From assembly GCF_012277295.1 (NCBI RefSeq), contig NZ_CP051156.1, positions 496,001-560,000 of the forward strand: a stretch of 64,000 bases of DNA, written 5' to 3'. Made by a program: the position numbers and the translations under genes. Of the stretch, positions 17,349 through 28,318 are shown piece by piece. This DNA comes from Wolbachia endosymbiont of Ctenocephalides felis wCfeT (GTDB lineage: Bacteria; Pseudomonadota; Alphaproteobacteria; Rickettsiales; Anaplasmataceae). Within the stretch, counting starts at the first letter, position 1. Every line of letters starts with the position of its first letter. The notes under the pieces are model-generated. The model had not been told where the DNA came from. It searched no databases and saw only the letters and a list, made by a program, of their open reading frames with translations.

Positions 17349-18809
17349 GTATCCATTCAGGTGTATGGCTTAAGAAGCAATAGCCAGTAGGTTTTGAAAA
17401 GGATTTAACTTCTTTTGCCTCCAAGTCAAGTACAATGAAATTATCCTCTCAAGAAACATATTTCCCCGTTTCGATTGTGTAAAATATGAAACTTTTCGGT
17501 AAACAACGTAATGCCGAATCTGTCGCTCAGCATAGTTGTTTGTCAGTGGAATATTTTCTGGATCGTCCAAAAATTTCCACATCATCAGATCCGATTTCAT
17601 GATATTTTTTGCTACTCGAGACGCTCCAATTGCCTCGGGTAAATTTGATATATTCTTTAAGTAATATCTCGTTCGCTTGCGTAATTTTCTTGCTCTTCTT
17701 ATGAACCTTAATGTGTCTATTTCATCCTTTAACAGAGCTTTTTTCAATGCAAATAATTCAGTAGCAACATTCCTTAAATAATACCCCAAAACTTTCACTT
17801 CGCTATTCCAACTATGAGACAACCTTTCAAAATCTCTTGCTAAATGTGCCCAACAGACCTGCCTTTTCTTGCTGGAAAAGTAGTTGTAAGCTGCATATCT
17901 GTCGGTCACTACTAGGTTGTTATTCTTTCCAAATTTACTATTTTCCAGGACTTTCATCCCTCTTGACTCTGTCAATTTGATCACACTCCCTATTTTGCTC
18001 GCAAACATCCAGCACCAGCCCTGTTTACCTTTGTTGTAATGGCTAGTTTCATCGATATGTAAAATTTTGCTCTTGCTTACCTCTTCCTCAATTTGCTCAT
18101 ATGCTTCTTGGCATTTTTCTGCCACTCTAGCCTCGCTATTTGATACACTACCGACGCTGATATCCAGGTTGAAAATGTCCTTTATAATATTTGCCACTTC
18201 TTTTTTCGAATTCTTGTAAAATCCACTTAATGCTGTAATTACTGACTTAACTCTTGGACCAAATGTGTCCGCAGTTACTCCTTCTTGTAGCTTGCTACTT
18301 TTTCTTTTTCCACATCTTTTGCAATGTCCATGCTGTAGTTGATATTCAACTACATACGGCTTGATTTGCGGCAAATCGACCTTTTGATGAGTATACGGAT
18401 CTTTTGATACCGCAATTTCTCCTCCGCACTCACACGTATTGGGCAGTTCTATTTTTACCATCTCATCTGCCTCCATTTTAGGGCGGTAACTGCCTTTATG
18501 TCCAACCTGTGCTCCTACTTTCCTGTCACTTTTTGGCTTATTTTCCCTCATCTTATATAATTCTTTGGAGCTTGGTATAGATGAATTTTTTGAACTTAAG
18601 CCAAGCCTTTCTTTTAACTCAGCGTTTTCGATCCTTAGCGCTTTATTTTCTGCTTTAAGCTCTTCTATTTTTGTTTCTAACTTTTCTATAGTCTGCTTAA
18701 ACTTTCGCAAAATTCTAAAAGATCAACCATATTACCTCACAGCCACTCTAGTTTACCTTTTTAGCATTCCTTGTCTACTCTTTATTTTACCGCCCGGCTG
18801 AATGGATAC
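17349..18809 (-). mobile_element. IS66-family element, copy C (1461 bp)
   Basis: The ends are GTATCCATTCAG at 17349 and CTGAATGGATAC ending at 18809. The left flank ACAAGCAG and right flank AAGAGCAA do not match, so the element is not in its original insertion context; an IS-IS recombination or deletion is likely. The transposase frame is intact. Confidence 0.95.
17370..18710 (-). CDS. IS66-family transposase, intact
   Basis: The transposase has 446 residues. A leucine-rich coiled coil occupies residues 1-40 (IEKLETKIEELKAENKALR), followed by a zinc-finger region with CECGG and CKRCGKR. The catalytic core has Asp in LHIDETSHYN, Asp in VVTDRYAAYN and Glu in TNNYAERQIR. It catalyses DNA strand transfer of the element. 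This copy has the QLQHGHC variant shared with copy F and the VITALSG variant shared with copy D. Ser replaces Asn in the segment LGLSSKNSS. It begins about 100 bases inside the element's right end. Confidence 0.95.
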   Translation of the reverse strand: MRKFKQTIEKLETKIEELKAENKALRIENAELKERLGLSSKNSSIPSSKELYKMRENKPKSDRKVGAQVGHKGSYRPKMEADEMVKIELPNTCECGGEIAVSKDPYTHQKVDLPQIKPYVVEYQLQHGHCKRCGKRKSSKLQEGVTADTFGPRVKSVITALSGFYKNSKKEVANIIKDIFNLDISVGSVSNSEARVAEKCQEAYEQIEEEVSKSKILHIDETSHYNKGKQGWCWMFASKIGSVIKLTESRGMKVLENSKFGKNNNLVVTDRYAAYNYFSSKKRQVCWAHLARDFERLSHSWNSEVKVLGYYLRNVATELFALKKALLKDEIDTLRFIRRARKLRKRTRYYLKNISNLPEAIGASRVAKNIMKSDLMMWKFLDDPENIPLTNNYAERQIRHYVVYRKVSYFTQSKRGNMFLERIISLYLTWRQKKLNPFQNLLAIAS

Positions 18810-18830
18810 AAGAGCAAAAAGTAAGGAAGC

Positions 18831-20207
18831 CTAATCAACAACCACCTTATTTCTGCCGCTATTTTTTGCCTTATATAGGTGTTTATCAGCACGCATTATG
18901 AATTGCTTTGTATTATATAGATCAGAACTTTCCATTTCCGCTACTCCAATGCTTACAGTTATTTCATGCTCTGTATCTTGACCTAAAAGTTTAAATGGCG
19001 TCTTAGCAATAATTTCATGGACTCTTTCTGCAATGAAACATGCACTTGATATATTTGTATCTGGCATTACAACAACAAACTCCTCGCCACCAAATCTTGC
19101 CAGTAAATCTGTTACTCTAATATTTTCAGAAATTCTTTTTGAAACTTGCTTTAAAAGCTCATCTCCAGCATTATGTCCAAAATCATCATTAACTGCCTTA
19201 AAATGGTCTATATCAATCATCATAAGGGATAGATTTCGACACTTCTCTACAGAATCCTTAACAATATTTTTTAAATGCGTGTCAAAATATCTTCTATTGT
19301 AACAATTAGTTAGAGGATCCTTTATAGACATTTCTGCATTATTGAATAAGTTCATCCTCAGAGCATCTTGATATCTTTTGCGCTTTACCTGCAGATTAAC
19401 CCTTGCTATTAACTCACCTTCATCTAGAGGTACTGCTAGGTAATCACTTGCACCCACATCAAGTGCTTTAACTAGGTTATTTTTGTCATAATCCTCAGAA
19501 AGAATCAGAATTGGTGTATAACGTGTTTCCACCTTGCTACGAAACTCAGAACATAGGCGCAAACCATCAGTTTTTGAAAAGTGTATATCAGAAATAATCA
19601 AATTGTAATTGTTTTTAATACCAACCTCTAGAGCTTCCATCGGATCATTTAATATTTTAATTGATTTAAAACGGTGCTTCAAAATATTATTTATTTGTTC
19701 TGCTTGAAAAACATCCTCATCAATTACAAGTATATTAGCATCAAAAATCTGATTGGAATAATCCATGATGCTACTTCCCGCTATTCCACCAATCTCAGCA
19801 TTAGTTTCTCCTCTCAAGCGCAATTCATCTATAATCATTTTTAGACGTGTAAGTGACTTGATGCGCGCAGACAAAGCAGTTTCATCTATTGGTTTAGTAA
19901 GGAAATCATCTGCACCAGCATTAATACCTTGCACTCTATCGTGAGTGTCATGCAGTGCAGTTACCATAACTATTGGTATATGGGTCGTTGAAGGGTCACT
20001 CTTTAGCTTTTTACATACTTCAAAGCCATTCATTTTTGGCATCATAATGTCAAGCAATATGATGTCAGGTTGCTGGCTTTCTACTAAATCCATAACCTCT
20101 TCACCATCGTGGGCTACAATAACTGTATAATATTCTGCTTTCAGCCTAACTTCTAAAAGCTTTACATTAGATGCTATGTCATCTACTACCAGTATCTTTG
20201 CTGTCAT
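18831..20207 (-). CDS. pleD: PleD-type response regulator with diguanylate cyclase domain
   Basis: The protein has 458 residues. Receiver 1 has KILVVDD at residues 4-10 and the phospho-acceptor Asp in IILLDIMMPKMNG near 53. Receiver 2 is degenerate-looking, with LVIDEDVFQ and LIISDIHFSKTDG. The GGDEF domain ends the protein, with an intact active site RFGGEEFVVV near residue 370 and an upstream RVTD inhibitory-site motif five residues before it. It makes cyclic di-GMP when phosphorylated. I start at ATG 20207, where the receiver begins; the start lies 29 bases inside the tatB-like gene, implying coupling. Confidence 0.94.
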   Translation of the reverse strand: MTAKILVVDDIASNVKLLEVRLKAEYYTVIVAHDGEEVMDLVESQQPDIILLDIMMPKMNGFEVCKKLKSDPSTTHIPIVMVTALHDTHDRVQGINAGADDFLTKPIDETALSARIKSLTRLKMIIDELRLRGETNAEIGGIAGSSIMDYSNQIFDANILVIDEDVFQAEQINNILKHRFKSIKILNDPMEALEVGIKNNYNLIISDIHFSKTDGLRLCSEFRSKVETRYTPILILSEDYDKNNLVKALDVGASDYLAVPLDEGELIARVNLQVKRKRYQDALRMNLFNNAEMSIKDPLTNCYNRRYFDTHLKNIVKDSVEKCRNLSLMMIDIDHFKAVNDDFGHNAGDELLKQVSKRISENIRVTDLLARFGGEEFVVVMPDTNISSACFIAERVHEIIAKTPFKLLGQDTEHEITVSIGVAEMESSDLYNTKQFIMRADKHLYKAKNSGRNKVVVD

Positions 20208-20493
20208 TTTGCCTCTTTTGGAATTTAGCTTTTGATAAAGATTCTGTTTCGTAAGCAGGATAAAGCTTACCATCTTCACCAACTATATAATTTATTTTTT
20301 CAGTATCACATTCCTTATATAAATCTTCAATCCCAGCATCTTTCAGCAATTTTTTAGCTTTAGATTTTATAATTAGAAAATATCTATATATACCTTTAAT
20401 AAGATCAATAAATACAGGCACCTTACTTTTATCAAGAGCAATTATGCTAACTAACCCTACTACCAAAATTTCTGCAAAGCCTATATTAAACAT
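20179..20493 (-). CDS. TatB-like Sec-independent translocase component
   Basis: The protein has 104 residues with one N-terminal membrane helix (MFNIGFAEILVVGLVSIIAL) followed by an amphipathic helix and a charged tail, the Tat A/B layout. The opening FNIGFAEILV matches TatB closely, but the usual Gly-Pro after the helix is replaced by DKSK. The family forms the receptor of the twin-arginine export system with TatC. It overlaps the glutamate dehydrogenase stop by 13 bases and the pleD start by 29. Assignment to TatB rather than TatA rests on the N-terminus only. Confidence 0.75.
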   Translation of the reverse strand: MFNIGFAEILVVGLVSIIALDKSKVPVFIDLIKGIYRYFLIIKSKAKKLLKDAGIEDLYKECDTEKINYIVGEDGKLYPAYETESLSKAKFQKRQNDSKDTGSR

Positions 20494-23400
20494 TTTCCTA
20501 CAAATTTAATTCTTCTGATTATGAATATTAATTTGCTTAAATCAAGCTTAGAGGCGACCATCTCATCTAAAAAATTATTGTAACTTTCTATGTAACCATT
20601 GTCATTGTGTGCCCAAATCTGGACTTTATTTTTCTTATCACCAGCAGCTTTTATGACTTCAACAGTCAGCTTATGGTGGTAATCGCTCAGATCGTCTAAC
20701 GAATCATTGATCAAGCTGCGATCCCAATAGGAAGAACGACTTTTCATTTTGATAGCGATATTTCTGATCAGATCAAATCTTAGCAGTGATTGCAATTCAA
20801 AGTATATTTTGCCAGTGTCAAGAATAGGCAAAGATGCCTGCTCAGTAACAGCTATAACATCTAGCGCATAAACAAGAACATACAGATCAGCAATTTTCTC
20901 TGCTAAGTCTTTACCTATATTGAGCTCTAATAAGGAAGTAAGCTCACTGCTGTAGACTTTCTGTAGGCGCTCATCCAAAACATCAGTCAAATTTTGTCGC
21001 AAAGTTTCAATTACATCTCTGAACTTTATTACATCATCTAGTTCTGTGAGATTTAGTTTACCAAGATTTTTTACCAACCAAAATGATACTCTACCAATAA
21101 ACTTCTGCATATTCCTTACTATTTGCAGATATGAATTAACATCAATTTTTCCATCCAATTCGTCAATTTTCTGCCATAGACTATTCAAATCATATAAGTG
21201 ACTAATAACAATATATATATTAACCGCCTCGTGCACTTTCACTCTAGTATTCTCAACAAGATTATTAATAAATACACAACCCATTCTATTTACTACATCG
21301 TTTGCAATGCAAGTGGAAATAATTTCCTTACGAAGCTGATGTTTTAATATGGAATCTTTGAACTCCGTTACCATCTTCTGTGGAAAATAATTTAGTAAGT
21401 AGTCACTGCATAATAAGTCCTTCTCAGGCAAGTCAGAGTGTATAATTTCGTTTTTTATTGCGGTTCTAGCATAAGACATAAGGACGGAAAGCTGAGGAGA
21501 GCTAAAACCACCACTTCCGGTGAGCATTCCGGCTATTTCTTCGTCTGTTGGAAGAAATTCTACAGCGCGATTTAACAGTCCAGATTTCTCTAAATTGAGT
21601 AATAATCTGTGATGCTGCTCCACTCTTTCTTTAGTTTGCAAACATTCAAGAAGTAATGCCTTTGTCTCAATTCTGTTGTGATCCTCAAGCACCTTGAATG
21701 CGACCTCATCCACCATGCTGGCCAGTATTTCATTTCTTTTTTCTAAAGAAATGCCGCTATCTTTCATAGCTGAAACAAATGCAATTTTGATATTAACCTC
21801 AAGATCAGAACATATAACACCTGCTGAATTATCGACAAAATCTGCGTTTATATACCCACCTTTTTCAGCATATTCTATTCTTCCGAGCTGTGTACATCCC
21901 AAATTTCCGCCTTCTATAAACATAGAAGCTCTAATATCCTTACCATTTATCCTTAACTCATCATTTGCTTTGTCACCGACCATACCATGACTCTCGTTTT
22001 TTGCCTTGATAAATGTGCCAATTCCTCCATTCCATATGAAGTCCACTTCCGCCTTGAGCAGATATCTGATTAATTCACTAGGAGATAATGTATCTTCACC
22101 AATGCCAAAACACTCCTTCATTTCTTGAGAAATATTTATCTGTTTGCTACTGCGCGCGAAAACCCCGCCACCTTTAGAAATTAGATCTTTATTATAGTCC
22201 ATCCAAGTTGAAGATGGTAATTTAAAGAGACGTTTGCGTTCTGTGAAACTTTTTTTTGCATCAGGGTTTGGATCAATAAAGATATGCATATGATTAAATG
22301 CGCCGACTAAACGCATATTCTTTGACAGCAGCATGCCATTACCAAAAAGATCACCTGCCATATCACCGATTCCAACGACAGTTGCCTCTTGGTAGATATC
22401 TTTATTCATTTTCCAAAAATGCCTCTGTGCTGCAATCCAAGCACCTCTTGCCGTTATGCCCATTTTCTTGTGATCATAGCCTGCTGAGCCGCCTGATGCA
22501 AATGCATCACTAAGCCAAAAATTATACTCAGAGGAGATCTGATTAGCATAATCAGAAAAGGCAGCAGTTCCTTTATCTGCCGCAACTACTAAATATGGAT
22601 CATCTTCATCATAGCGAATTACGTTTTCTGGTAAAACTATCTTACCATCTACTACATTATCGGTGATATCAAGCATACCCCTAATGAAATTCTTATAGCA
22701 TTCAACACCTTTCTCTCTTAAGGTATTCTTATCTTTATAAACATGCTTTATTACAAATCCGCCTTTTGCACCAACAGGCACAATAACTGCATTTTTTGTC
22801 ATCTGGGCCTTCATTAATCCAAGAACTTCAGTGCGAAAATCTTCTGTTCTATCCGACCATCTTAAGCCACCACGCGCTAATTTCCCTCCTCTTAAGTGTA
22901 TTCCTTCAAAGAGACTTGAATAAACATATAATTCGCGATAAGGCCGAGGATCAGGTAACCCGCTGATCTTACTCGAATCAAACTTTGTCGATAAATATGG
23001 CTTTTCATCCTGATAATAACTGGTTCTCAAAATAGCCATTATTAGATTAAACATTGAGCGCAAGACGTAATCATGTGATACATTGCTGATTTCCTTTAAA
23101 AGCTCCTCTATTTTTTCTTTAAAAATTTCCGTAGTTTCCGCTCTATCAATGTCTATACTAGGATCAAATCTTACATGAAATAGTTGCACTAAATATTTTG
23201 TAATTTTTGGATACTCTGCAACTACTTTCTGAATGTATTCTTGATTATAGTTAAATGATATCTGTTTTAAATAAGCACTTAATGTTCTAATTAAGAGCAC
23301 TTCTTTCCACTTCAGTCCAGCAATAATGATCAAACTATTAAAATAGTCATTCCTAATTTCTCTGCTAAATACTTTGGTAAGCGTTATTTCAAATTGCTCC

Positions 23401-25238
23401 TTCAGAGTGATGTTATCAACTAGTTCATCGACCCTTGATAATACGAAATGATGTATCCATATCCCACCATTGATATCTATGTAATAGCCATTATGAGAAA
23501 GAATCTTAGCTCCCAAGTTTTTAGTGATTTTTAATATCTTCGACAGCTCAAGACCTTCGTTATTTGGAGTGTAAACCTTTAACTGATAGTTCAGATTATC
23601 GCGAGTAAGGCGCAAATCCACTTCGCTGCTTTTTTTCTTTCTAACTATTTCCAATTTCTTCATATCATAATATGCATCTTGAGGTTCAAAACTATCCTGA
23701 TAGCTTATCGGAAATGCTTTAGAGTAACGGATGAATATATTGTCAACAGTACTGAAGGTATTGTATAAATTTTCTATAAAGCGATCTTCCCACTTTTCTG
23801 TAATATTTCTCAATTTATTTTCAATACGCAAGACTTCATCTTCAGTAATGCTAGCATCCTTTACTTTAAGCACTACATGAAGCTTCATTAAGTCATATTC
23901 ATTAATAATGTGATTGTTATAAATATCTGAGCTTTCTGCACCTATTTCATCTTTCAATATATCACGTACTTTAAACATTAACCTAGCACTAGCATAACGC
24001 ATTGGTATAAGCACTATAGAGCTAACAAAAACTCCTACCTTTTTTAAGAACAACTTGACTCTTGGCCTTATTGCAAGAGACATAATTGCAATGCAGATTT
24101 GAAATAATTCTTCTTCGTTGGATTGAAACAACTCATCGCATGAGAATGCTTGCAGAATGGCAATTAATGCCTTGTTATTATGACCTCCTGTTACAAATCC
24201 TGCATTTTTTTCTATGATTTTCACTTTATCTTTTACTATTGGAATAGTGCGAATATCTTGCACTTCAGCTACAGAGGTAAATAATCCAAAAAAACGCCTT
24301 TCCTTTACAATATTTTGCTGATCATCAAATTCCCTTATTCCTATGCAATTCATATATGTACGCCTATGCACTATCGAAATTAAATCTGATCTTAATATGT
24401 ATAAAAAACCAAGATCCGCAGAAGGAATTAACATATTTTGGTATTCTTCACTTGCTCTAATCAGGCCAAGATTTTCCTTATCATTAGGGGCAAGCTTTCC
24501 ATCTTGACCGGCAACACACTCTTGATAACCTAAAAACACAAAATTGTTGTTTTTAAGCCAGCTTAAGAAATTTCTTCCTTCACTTGGGTTCATTTCCATC
24601 TCAGCGCTTAATGTTGGAATCTGCATCTTTTCCTCTTTCTGGAGCTCAGTATCAAGTACAACAGACAGGCTTGCCTCATCAAGCTTATGAAGCATCAATT
24701 GCCAATCTTTTACCGTACAATTCACTGCCTGTAGAGTCTTTTGCAGAGATTGCTCCAGTGTATCAACAAAGCTATCACTTATACCCTTGATAACTATATA
24801 TATAACTGATTCCTTAACTCCACTATCTTCTTCTAGTGGATAAATTTCATCAATTAGGCTGTTTTTCCTTTGAATATTGACTATGCTATTGCTATAATAG
24901 CATATAGTTAAATCGTGTGCCTTAACAGTGCCAATTATAGAGTCCACTAGAAATGGCATATCATCATTTGCTACTTTTATTGTAGTGAAATTGCCTTCTA
25001 TTCCTGGTATATCATTTACATTACTAATTGCTAATTTACTTTCTTCTTTCTCTTTTTTAAGAACAAAGTCATATGCATCCTTTGCAATATATAACAAAAA
25101 TTTATCATTGGCTTTTAGGTCGCTTTTATAAACAAAACTATAAAAATATTTAATAAATTCTTTGATATTTTCTTGCTGGCCTTCTTGATCAGCTAACTTA
25201 AATAGAGACTCAGTATCAACATTATGATCTACACACAT
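20481..25238 (-). CDS. NAD-specific glutamate dehydrogenase, large (about 180 kDa) class
   Basis: The enzyme has 1585 residues, the full size of the large bacterial GDH class. The N-terminal half is regulatory, with ACT-like segments (GNFTTIKVANDDMPFLVDSI). The catalytic domain contains GGLRWSDRTEDFRTEVLGLM and KNAVIVPVGAKGGFV with the glutamate-binding Lys, then VVAADKGTAAFSD and the nucleotide-binding GIGDMAGDLFGNGML. It converts glutamate to 2-oxoglutarate and ammonia with NAD, feeding amino acids into the TCA cycle, a main energy source in Rickettsiales. The frame is uninterrupted. It precedes tatB-like and pleD on the same strand. Confidence 0.96.
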   Translation of the reverse strand: MCVDHNVDTESLFKLADQEGQQENIKEFIKYFYSFVYKSDLKANDKFLLYIAKDAYDFVLKKEKEESKLAISNVNDIPGIEGNFTTIKVANDDMPFLVDSIIGTVKAHDLTICYYSNSIVNIQRKNSLIDEIYPLEEDSGVKESVIYIVIKGISDSFVDTLEQSLQKTLQAVNCTVKDWQLMLHKLDEASLSVVLDTELQKEEKMQIPTLSAEMEMNPSEGRNFLSWLKNNNFVFLGYQECVAGQDGKLAPNDKENLGLIRASEEYQNMLIPSADLGFLYILRSDLISIVHRRTYMNCIGIREFDDQQNIVKERRFFGLFTSVAEVQDIRTIPIVKDKVKIIEKNAGFVTGGHNNKALIAILQAFSCDELFQSNEEELFQICIAIMSLAIRPRVKLFLKKVGVFVSSIVLIPMRYASARLMFKVRDILKDEIGAESSDIYNNHIINEYDLMKLHVVLKVKDASITEDEVLRIENKLRNITEKWEDRFIENLYNTFSTVDNIFIRYSKAFPISYQDSFEPQDAYYDMKKLEIVRKKKSSEVDLRLTRDNLNYQLKVYTPNNEGLELSKILKITKNLGAKILSHNGYYIDINGGIWIHHFVLSRVDELVDNITLKEQFEITLTKVFSREIRNDYFNSLIIIAGLKWKEVLLIRTLSAYLKQISFNYNQEYIQKVVAEYPKITKYLVQLFHVRFDPSIDIDRAETTEIFKEKIEELLKEISNVSHDYVLRSMFNLIMAILRTSYYQDEKPYLSTKFDSSKISGLPDPRPYRELYVYSSLFEGIHLRGGKLARGGLRWSDRTEDFRTEVLGLMKAQMTKNAVIVPVGAKGGFVIKHVYKDKNTLREKGVECYKNFIRGMLDITDNVVDGKIVLPENVIRYDEDDPYLVVAADKGTAAFSDYANQISSEYNFWLSDAFASGGSAGYDHKKMGITARGAWIAAQRHFWKMNKDIYQEATVVGIGDMAGDLFGNGMLLSKNMRLVGAFNHMHIFIDPNPDAKKSFTERKRLFKLPSSTWMDYNKDLISKGGGVFARSSKQINISQEMKECFGIGEDTLSPSELIRYLLKAEVDFIWNGGIGTFIKAKNESHGMVGDKANDELRINGKDIRASMFIEGGNLGCTQLGRIEYAEKGGYINADFVDNSAGVICSDLEVNIKIAFVSAMKDSGISLEKRNEILASMVDEVAFKVLEDHNRIETKALLLECLQTKERVEQHHRLLLNLEKSGLLNRAVEFLPTDEEIAGMLTGSGGFSSPQLSVLMSYARTAIKNEIIHSDLPEKDLLCSDYLLNYFPQKMVTEFKDSILKHQLRKEIISTCIANDVVNRMGCVFINNLVENTRVKVHEAVNIYIVISHLYDLNSLWQKIDELDGKIDVNSYLQIVRNMQKFIGRVSFWLVKNLGKLNLTELDDVIKFRDVIETLRQNLTDVLDERLQKVYSSELTSLLELNIGKDLAEKIADLYVLVYALDVIAVTEQASLPILDTGKIYFELQSLLRFDLIRNIAIKMKSRSSYWDRSLINDSLDDLSDYHHKLTVEVIKAAGDKKNKVQIWAHNDNGYIESYNNFLDEMVASKLDLSKLIFIIRRIKFVGKCLI

Positions 25239-25265
25239 TTTTAGAAATAAAAATACACAATTAAC

Positions 25266-27821
25266 TTAAACCTTCTTAACTAAGATTTCATTATTAAGAG
25301 CGTACACTATTAAATTATCATTTTCCACTACTTCCCCTGATAAAACTAACTTAGCTAGATTATCTTGAATATGTTCCTGTATTACTCGTCTTAGAGGCCT
25401 TGCCCCATACTCAGGATCATAGCCAATTTCTGCTATTATGTCCTTAGCCTCTGGTGATAAACTTATGCTAAGTTTACGCTTAGCCAGTATTTTTTGCAAG
25501 TAAGAAAATTGTACATCAATAATTTTAGAGATATCATCTTTCGTCAAATTATGGAACATTATAATCTCATCTAACCTGTTCAAAAATTCTGGGCGGAATG
25601 CTAATTTTACTATTTGCATAACCTGATCTTTTGTAGAATCAGAATCTCCTTTCAGCATTATTTCAGAACCAAGGTTAGATGTTAAAATCAAAATAGTATT
25701 GCGAAAATCAATAAATTTGCCATGGCTATCAGTCAGCCTTCCTTCGTCCAGAATTTGCAGCAACAAATTGAATATATCCGCATGTGCTTTTTCTATTTCA
25801 TCAAATAAAATAACCTGATACGGTCTTCTTCTCACTGATTCAGTTAATCTTCCACCTTGCTCATAACCAACATACCCCGGAGGTGCACCAATCAGCTTTG
25901 AAACAGAATGCTTTTCCATATATTCTGACATATCAAAACGCAGAAGCGCTGACTGATCATCAAATAAAAATTCAGCAAGGGCTTTTGCAAGCTCTGTTTT
26001 ACCAACACCTGTTGGTCCTAAGAATAAAAATGAACCAAAAGGTCTATTAGTATCTTGCACACCAGAGCGTGAGCGCCTAACTGCATTACTTATTGCTTCT
26101 ATTGCATCTTTCTGTCCGATTACCCTTTGACCGATCTCTTTTTCCATATTAAGAAGCTTTTCTTTTTCGCTATGCATCATGCTTTCAACTGGTATTCCCG
26201 TCCATTTTGAAACAATGTTTGCAATATCACCTTCTGTTACCTCTTTTTTCAAAAAATTGTCAGTCACTTGCTCCTGACTCTCCAATTCATCTTCAAGCTG
26301 AGGAATTACGCCATACATCAATTCTCCTGCCCTGCCTAAATTTCCACTTCGTTGCACTAATTCTAGTTCTTTTCTCGCATTATCTAAATTCTCAGCAATA
26401 CTTTGTATTTTTGCTATTCTATTTTTTTCTATTTGCCATTTGCTGTTTAGATCGGCAAATTTACCGCCCAAGCTTTCGATTTCATCGGTTATCCTTTTCA
26501 AACGTTGTTTAGAGCTCTCATCGCTTTCTCTTTTTAGAGCTTCTGCTTCGATTTTTAGTTGGACAATCTTTCTATCAAGCTCATCAATAACTTCAGGTTT
26601 GCTATCCATTTCAATTCTTACTCTACTTGCCGCCTCATCAATTAAATCAATTGCTTTATCAGGTAAAAATCTATCAGTTATGTACCTATTAGATAGCGTT
26701 GCAGCGGCAATTATTGCTCCATCTGTGATTCTAATTCCATGATGCACTTCATACCTTTCCTTCAAGCCCCTCAATATAGAAATAGTATCAGTTTCAGTTG
26801 GTTGAGATATAAAAACAGGCTGAAAACGCCTTGCAAGGGCTGGATCTTTTTCTATATGTTCACGATACTCATCCAGAGTTGTAGCTCCTATACAACGGAT
26901 TTCTCCACGCGCAAGAGCAGGTTTCAGTAGATTGGAGGCATCCATTGCACCACTTGTTGCCCCAGCCCCAACTAAGGTGTGCAACTCATCTACGAACAAT
27001 ATAATTTTACCATCTGCTTTTGAAACCTCATTAATAACCGCTTTTAGCCTTTCCTCGAACTCCCCTCTGAACTTAGTTCCAGCAATTAGCTCACCAAGAT
27101 CTAAAGCCAAAACCTTTGCACCCAGAAGCCCAAGTGGCACGTCGTTTGCAACAATTCTGTTTGCAAGACCTTCAACTATTGCAGTTTTTCCAACGCCAGG
27201 CTCACCGATCAGCACTGGGTTATTTTTTGTACGCCGAAGTGATACTTGCATTGTCCTTCTAATCTCTTCATCACGGCCAATCACAGGATCAAGCTTTCCT
27301 TGCATAGCAAGCTCTGTAATATCTTTTGTATATCTCTTTGCAGCGTTTAATTTTTCCTCACTATTTGGTGAATCTGCACTACTGCCATTTCTCATTTTTG
27401 TAATAATTGAATCCAATTTTTTCGGTGTAATACCGTTTTCGTTTAGAATTTTGCCTGCAGGATAATCTGTTTGTGCAGCCAAACCCTGCAGTAAGCGTTC
27501 AACAGTGACAAAAGAGTCTTTACCACGCTTAGCAATACCGAGCGAATCATCAAAAACTTTTGCCACTTCTCTTGAAAGCTGAAGACCACCACCTCCTGGA
27601 CCATCAACTACTGGCAATTTTTTTATTGTATTATCAACAGCAGCGGTAATATCCTGCACATTTCCATCACATGCATTTATTAAGTCCTGGACCAGCCCAT
27701 CATCAAGCATTGCTTTTAACATATGCTCAGGTCTAAAAACCTGATGCCCAGCTCCCAGTGCTTTCATCTGAGCACTTTGAATCAGGCTTTTTGCTTTTTC
27801 GGTAAATTTATTTAAATCCAT
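25266..27821 (-). CDS. clpB: ATP-dependent disaggregase chaperone ClpB
   Basis: The Hsp100 protein has 851 residues. The Clp N domain opens with [21 protein letters not shown] module 1 has GEPGVGKTA near residue 205 and [10 protein letters not shown] coiled-coil middle domain follows at about 410-520. AAA module 2 has GPTGVGKTE near residue 605 and [10 protein letters not shown]. With DnaK it solubilises protein aggregates. I start at ATG 27821; an in-frame upstream extension to 27860 is not conserved in character. TTGACA on the minus strand at 27901-27906 is a candidate -35 box, but I see no well-spaced -10. Expected to be controlled by RpoH. Confidence 0.97.
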   Translation of the reverse strand: MDLNKFTEKAKSLIQSAQMKALGAGHQVFRPEHMLKAMLDDGLVQDLINACDGNVQDITAAVDNTIKKLPVVDGPGGGGLQLSREVAKVFDDSLGIAKRGKDSFVTVERLLQGLAAQTDYPAGKILNENGITPKKLDSIITKMRNGSSADSPNSEEKLNAAKRYTKDITELAMQGKLDPVIGRDEEIRRTMQVSLRRTKNNPVLIGEPGVGKTAIVEGLANRIVANDVPLGLLGAKVLALDLGELIAGTKFRGEFEERLKAVINEVSKADGKIILFVDELHTLVGAGATSGAMDASNLLKPALARGEIRCIGATTLDEYREHIEKDPALARRFQPVFISQPTETDTISILRGLKERYEVHHGIRITDGAIIAAATLSNRYITDRFLPDKAIDLIDEAASRVRIEMDSKPEVIDELDRKIVQLKIEAEALKRESDESSKQRLKRITDEIESLGGKFADLNSKWQIEKNRIAKIQSIAENLDNARKELELVQRSGNLGRAGELMYGVIPQLEDELESQEQVTDNFLKKEVTEGDIANIVSKWTGIPVESMMHSEKEKLLNMEKEIGQRVIGQKDAIEAISNAVRRSRSGVQDTNRPFGSFLFLGPTGVGKTELAKALAEFLFDDQSALLRFDMSEYMEKHSVSKLIGAPPGYVGYEQGGRLTESVRRRPYQVILFDEIEKAHADIFNLLLQILDEGRLTDSHGKFIDFRNTILILTSNLGSEIMLKGDSDSTKDQVMQIVKLAFRPEFLNRLDEIIMFHNLTKDDISKIIDVQFSYLQKILAKRKLSISLSPEAKDIIAEIGYDPEYGARPLRRVIQEHIQDNLAKLVLSGEVVENDNLIVYALNNEILVKKV

Positions 27822-27951
27822 AACGCAAGCCTTATTTATCCTTGCTGGTGTATATAGCAACTGATCTAGTAAATTTAAACCTGCAAAAGCTACAGAATTT
27901 TGTCAAGACAACAACAAGGAAATCAGTAAATTTGATTTTTAAGAAAAAGTA

Positions 27952-28311
27952 ATGAATATAAAAGATATTACGGATGTTACTATAAAAGCTGCATTAGGGG
28001 CACCTGTAGCGTTTTTGGCAACAAAGGTAACAGAATATGCTTATCAATATATTTCTGGACAGCAAACCGAACAACACATAAGTTGTACTACAGACTACAA
28101 TAAAGGTTATAATGAGGGTTATAACGAAGGTTGTAGCGAAGGTTATAATGAAGGCTGGAGAGATGGAATTATTATTGGAGCATCGGCTTGTCTATTTGTA
28201 ACTGTTGCTGTTAAGACAGCACTTAAATACTGTGCTCAACGCAAACAACCAAGCAGTAATATTGAAGCCAGTCGTCCAGATCTTCTAAGAAATAATCTCA
28301 ACGGAAAGTAA
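27952..28311 (+). CDS. Small membrane protein with YNEG repeats, unknown
   Basis: The protein has 119 residues. A hydrophobic N-terminal stretch (VTIKAALGAPVAFLA) is followed by tandem four-residue repeats at about residues 46-66, NKGYNEGYNEGCSEGYNEGW. A membrane span comes next (IIIGASACLFVTVAVKTAL), then a basic tail (YCAQRKQP). I know no family for it. The repeats are of a type that can arise and vary by replication slippage. It diverges from clpB and converges on ubiA, with only 7 bases to the ubiA stop. Confidence 0.7.
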   Translation: MNIKDITDVTIKAALGAPVAFLATKVTEYAYQYISGQQTEQHISCTTDYNKGYNEGYNEGCSEGYNEGWRDGIIIGASACLFVTVAVKTALKYCAQRKQPSSNIEASRPDLLRNNLNGK

Positions 28312-28318
28312 TAAAAGT

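Noticed and set aside
20179..20282. Longer pleD start at 20282
   Set aside because: The extra 25 residues lie inside the tatB-like gene and precede the receiver fold without similarity.
27873..27906. clpB heat-shock promoter
   Set aside because: TTGACA is present but no -10 box at an acceptable distance; too weak to list as a feature.
28090..28160. Short direct repeats suggesting a CRISPR-like array
   Set aside because: They are in-frame 12-base units coding for YNEG within a small gene, with no spacers.
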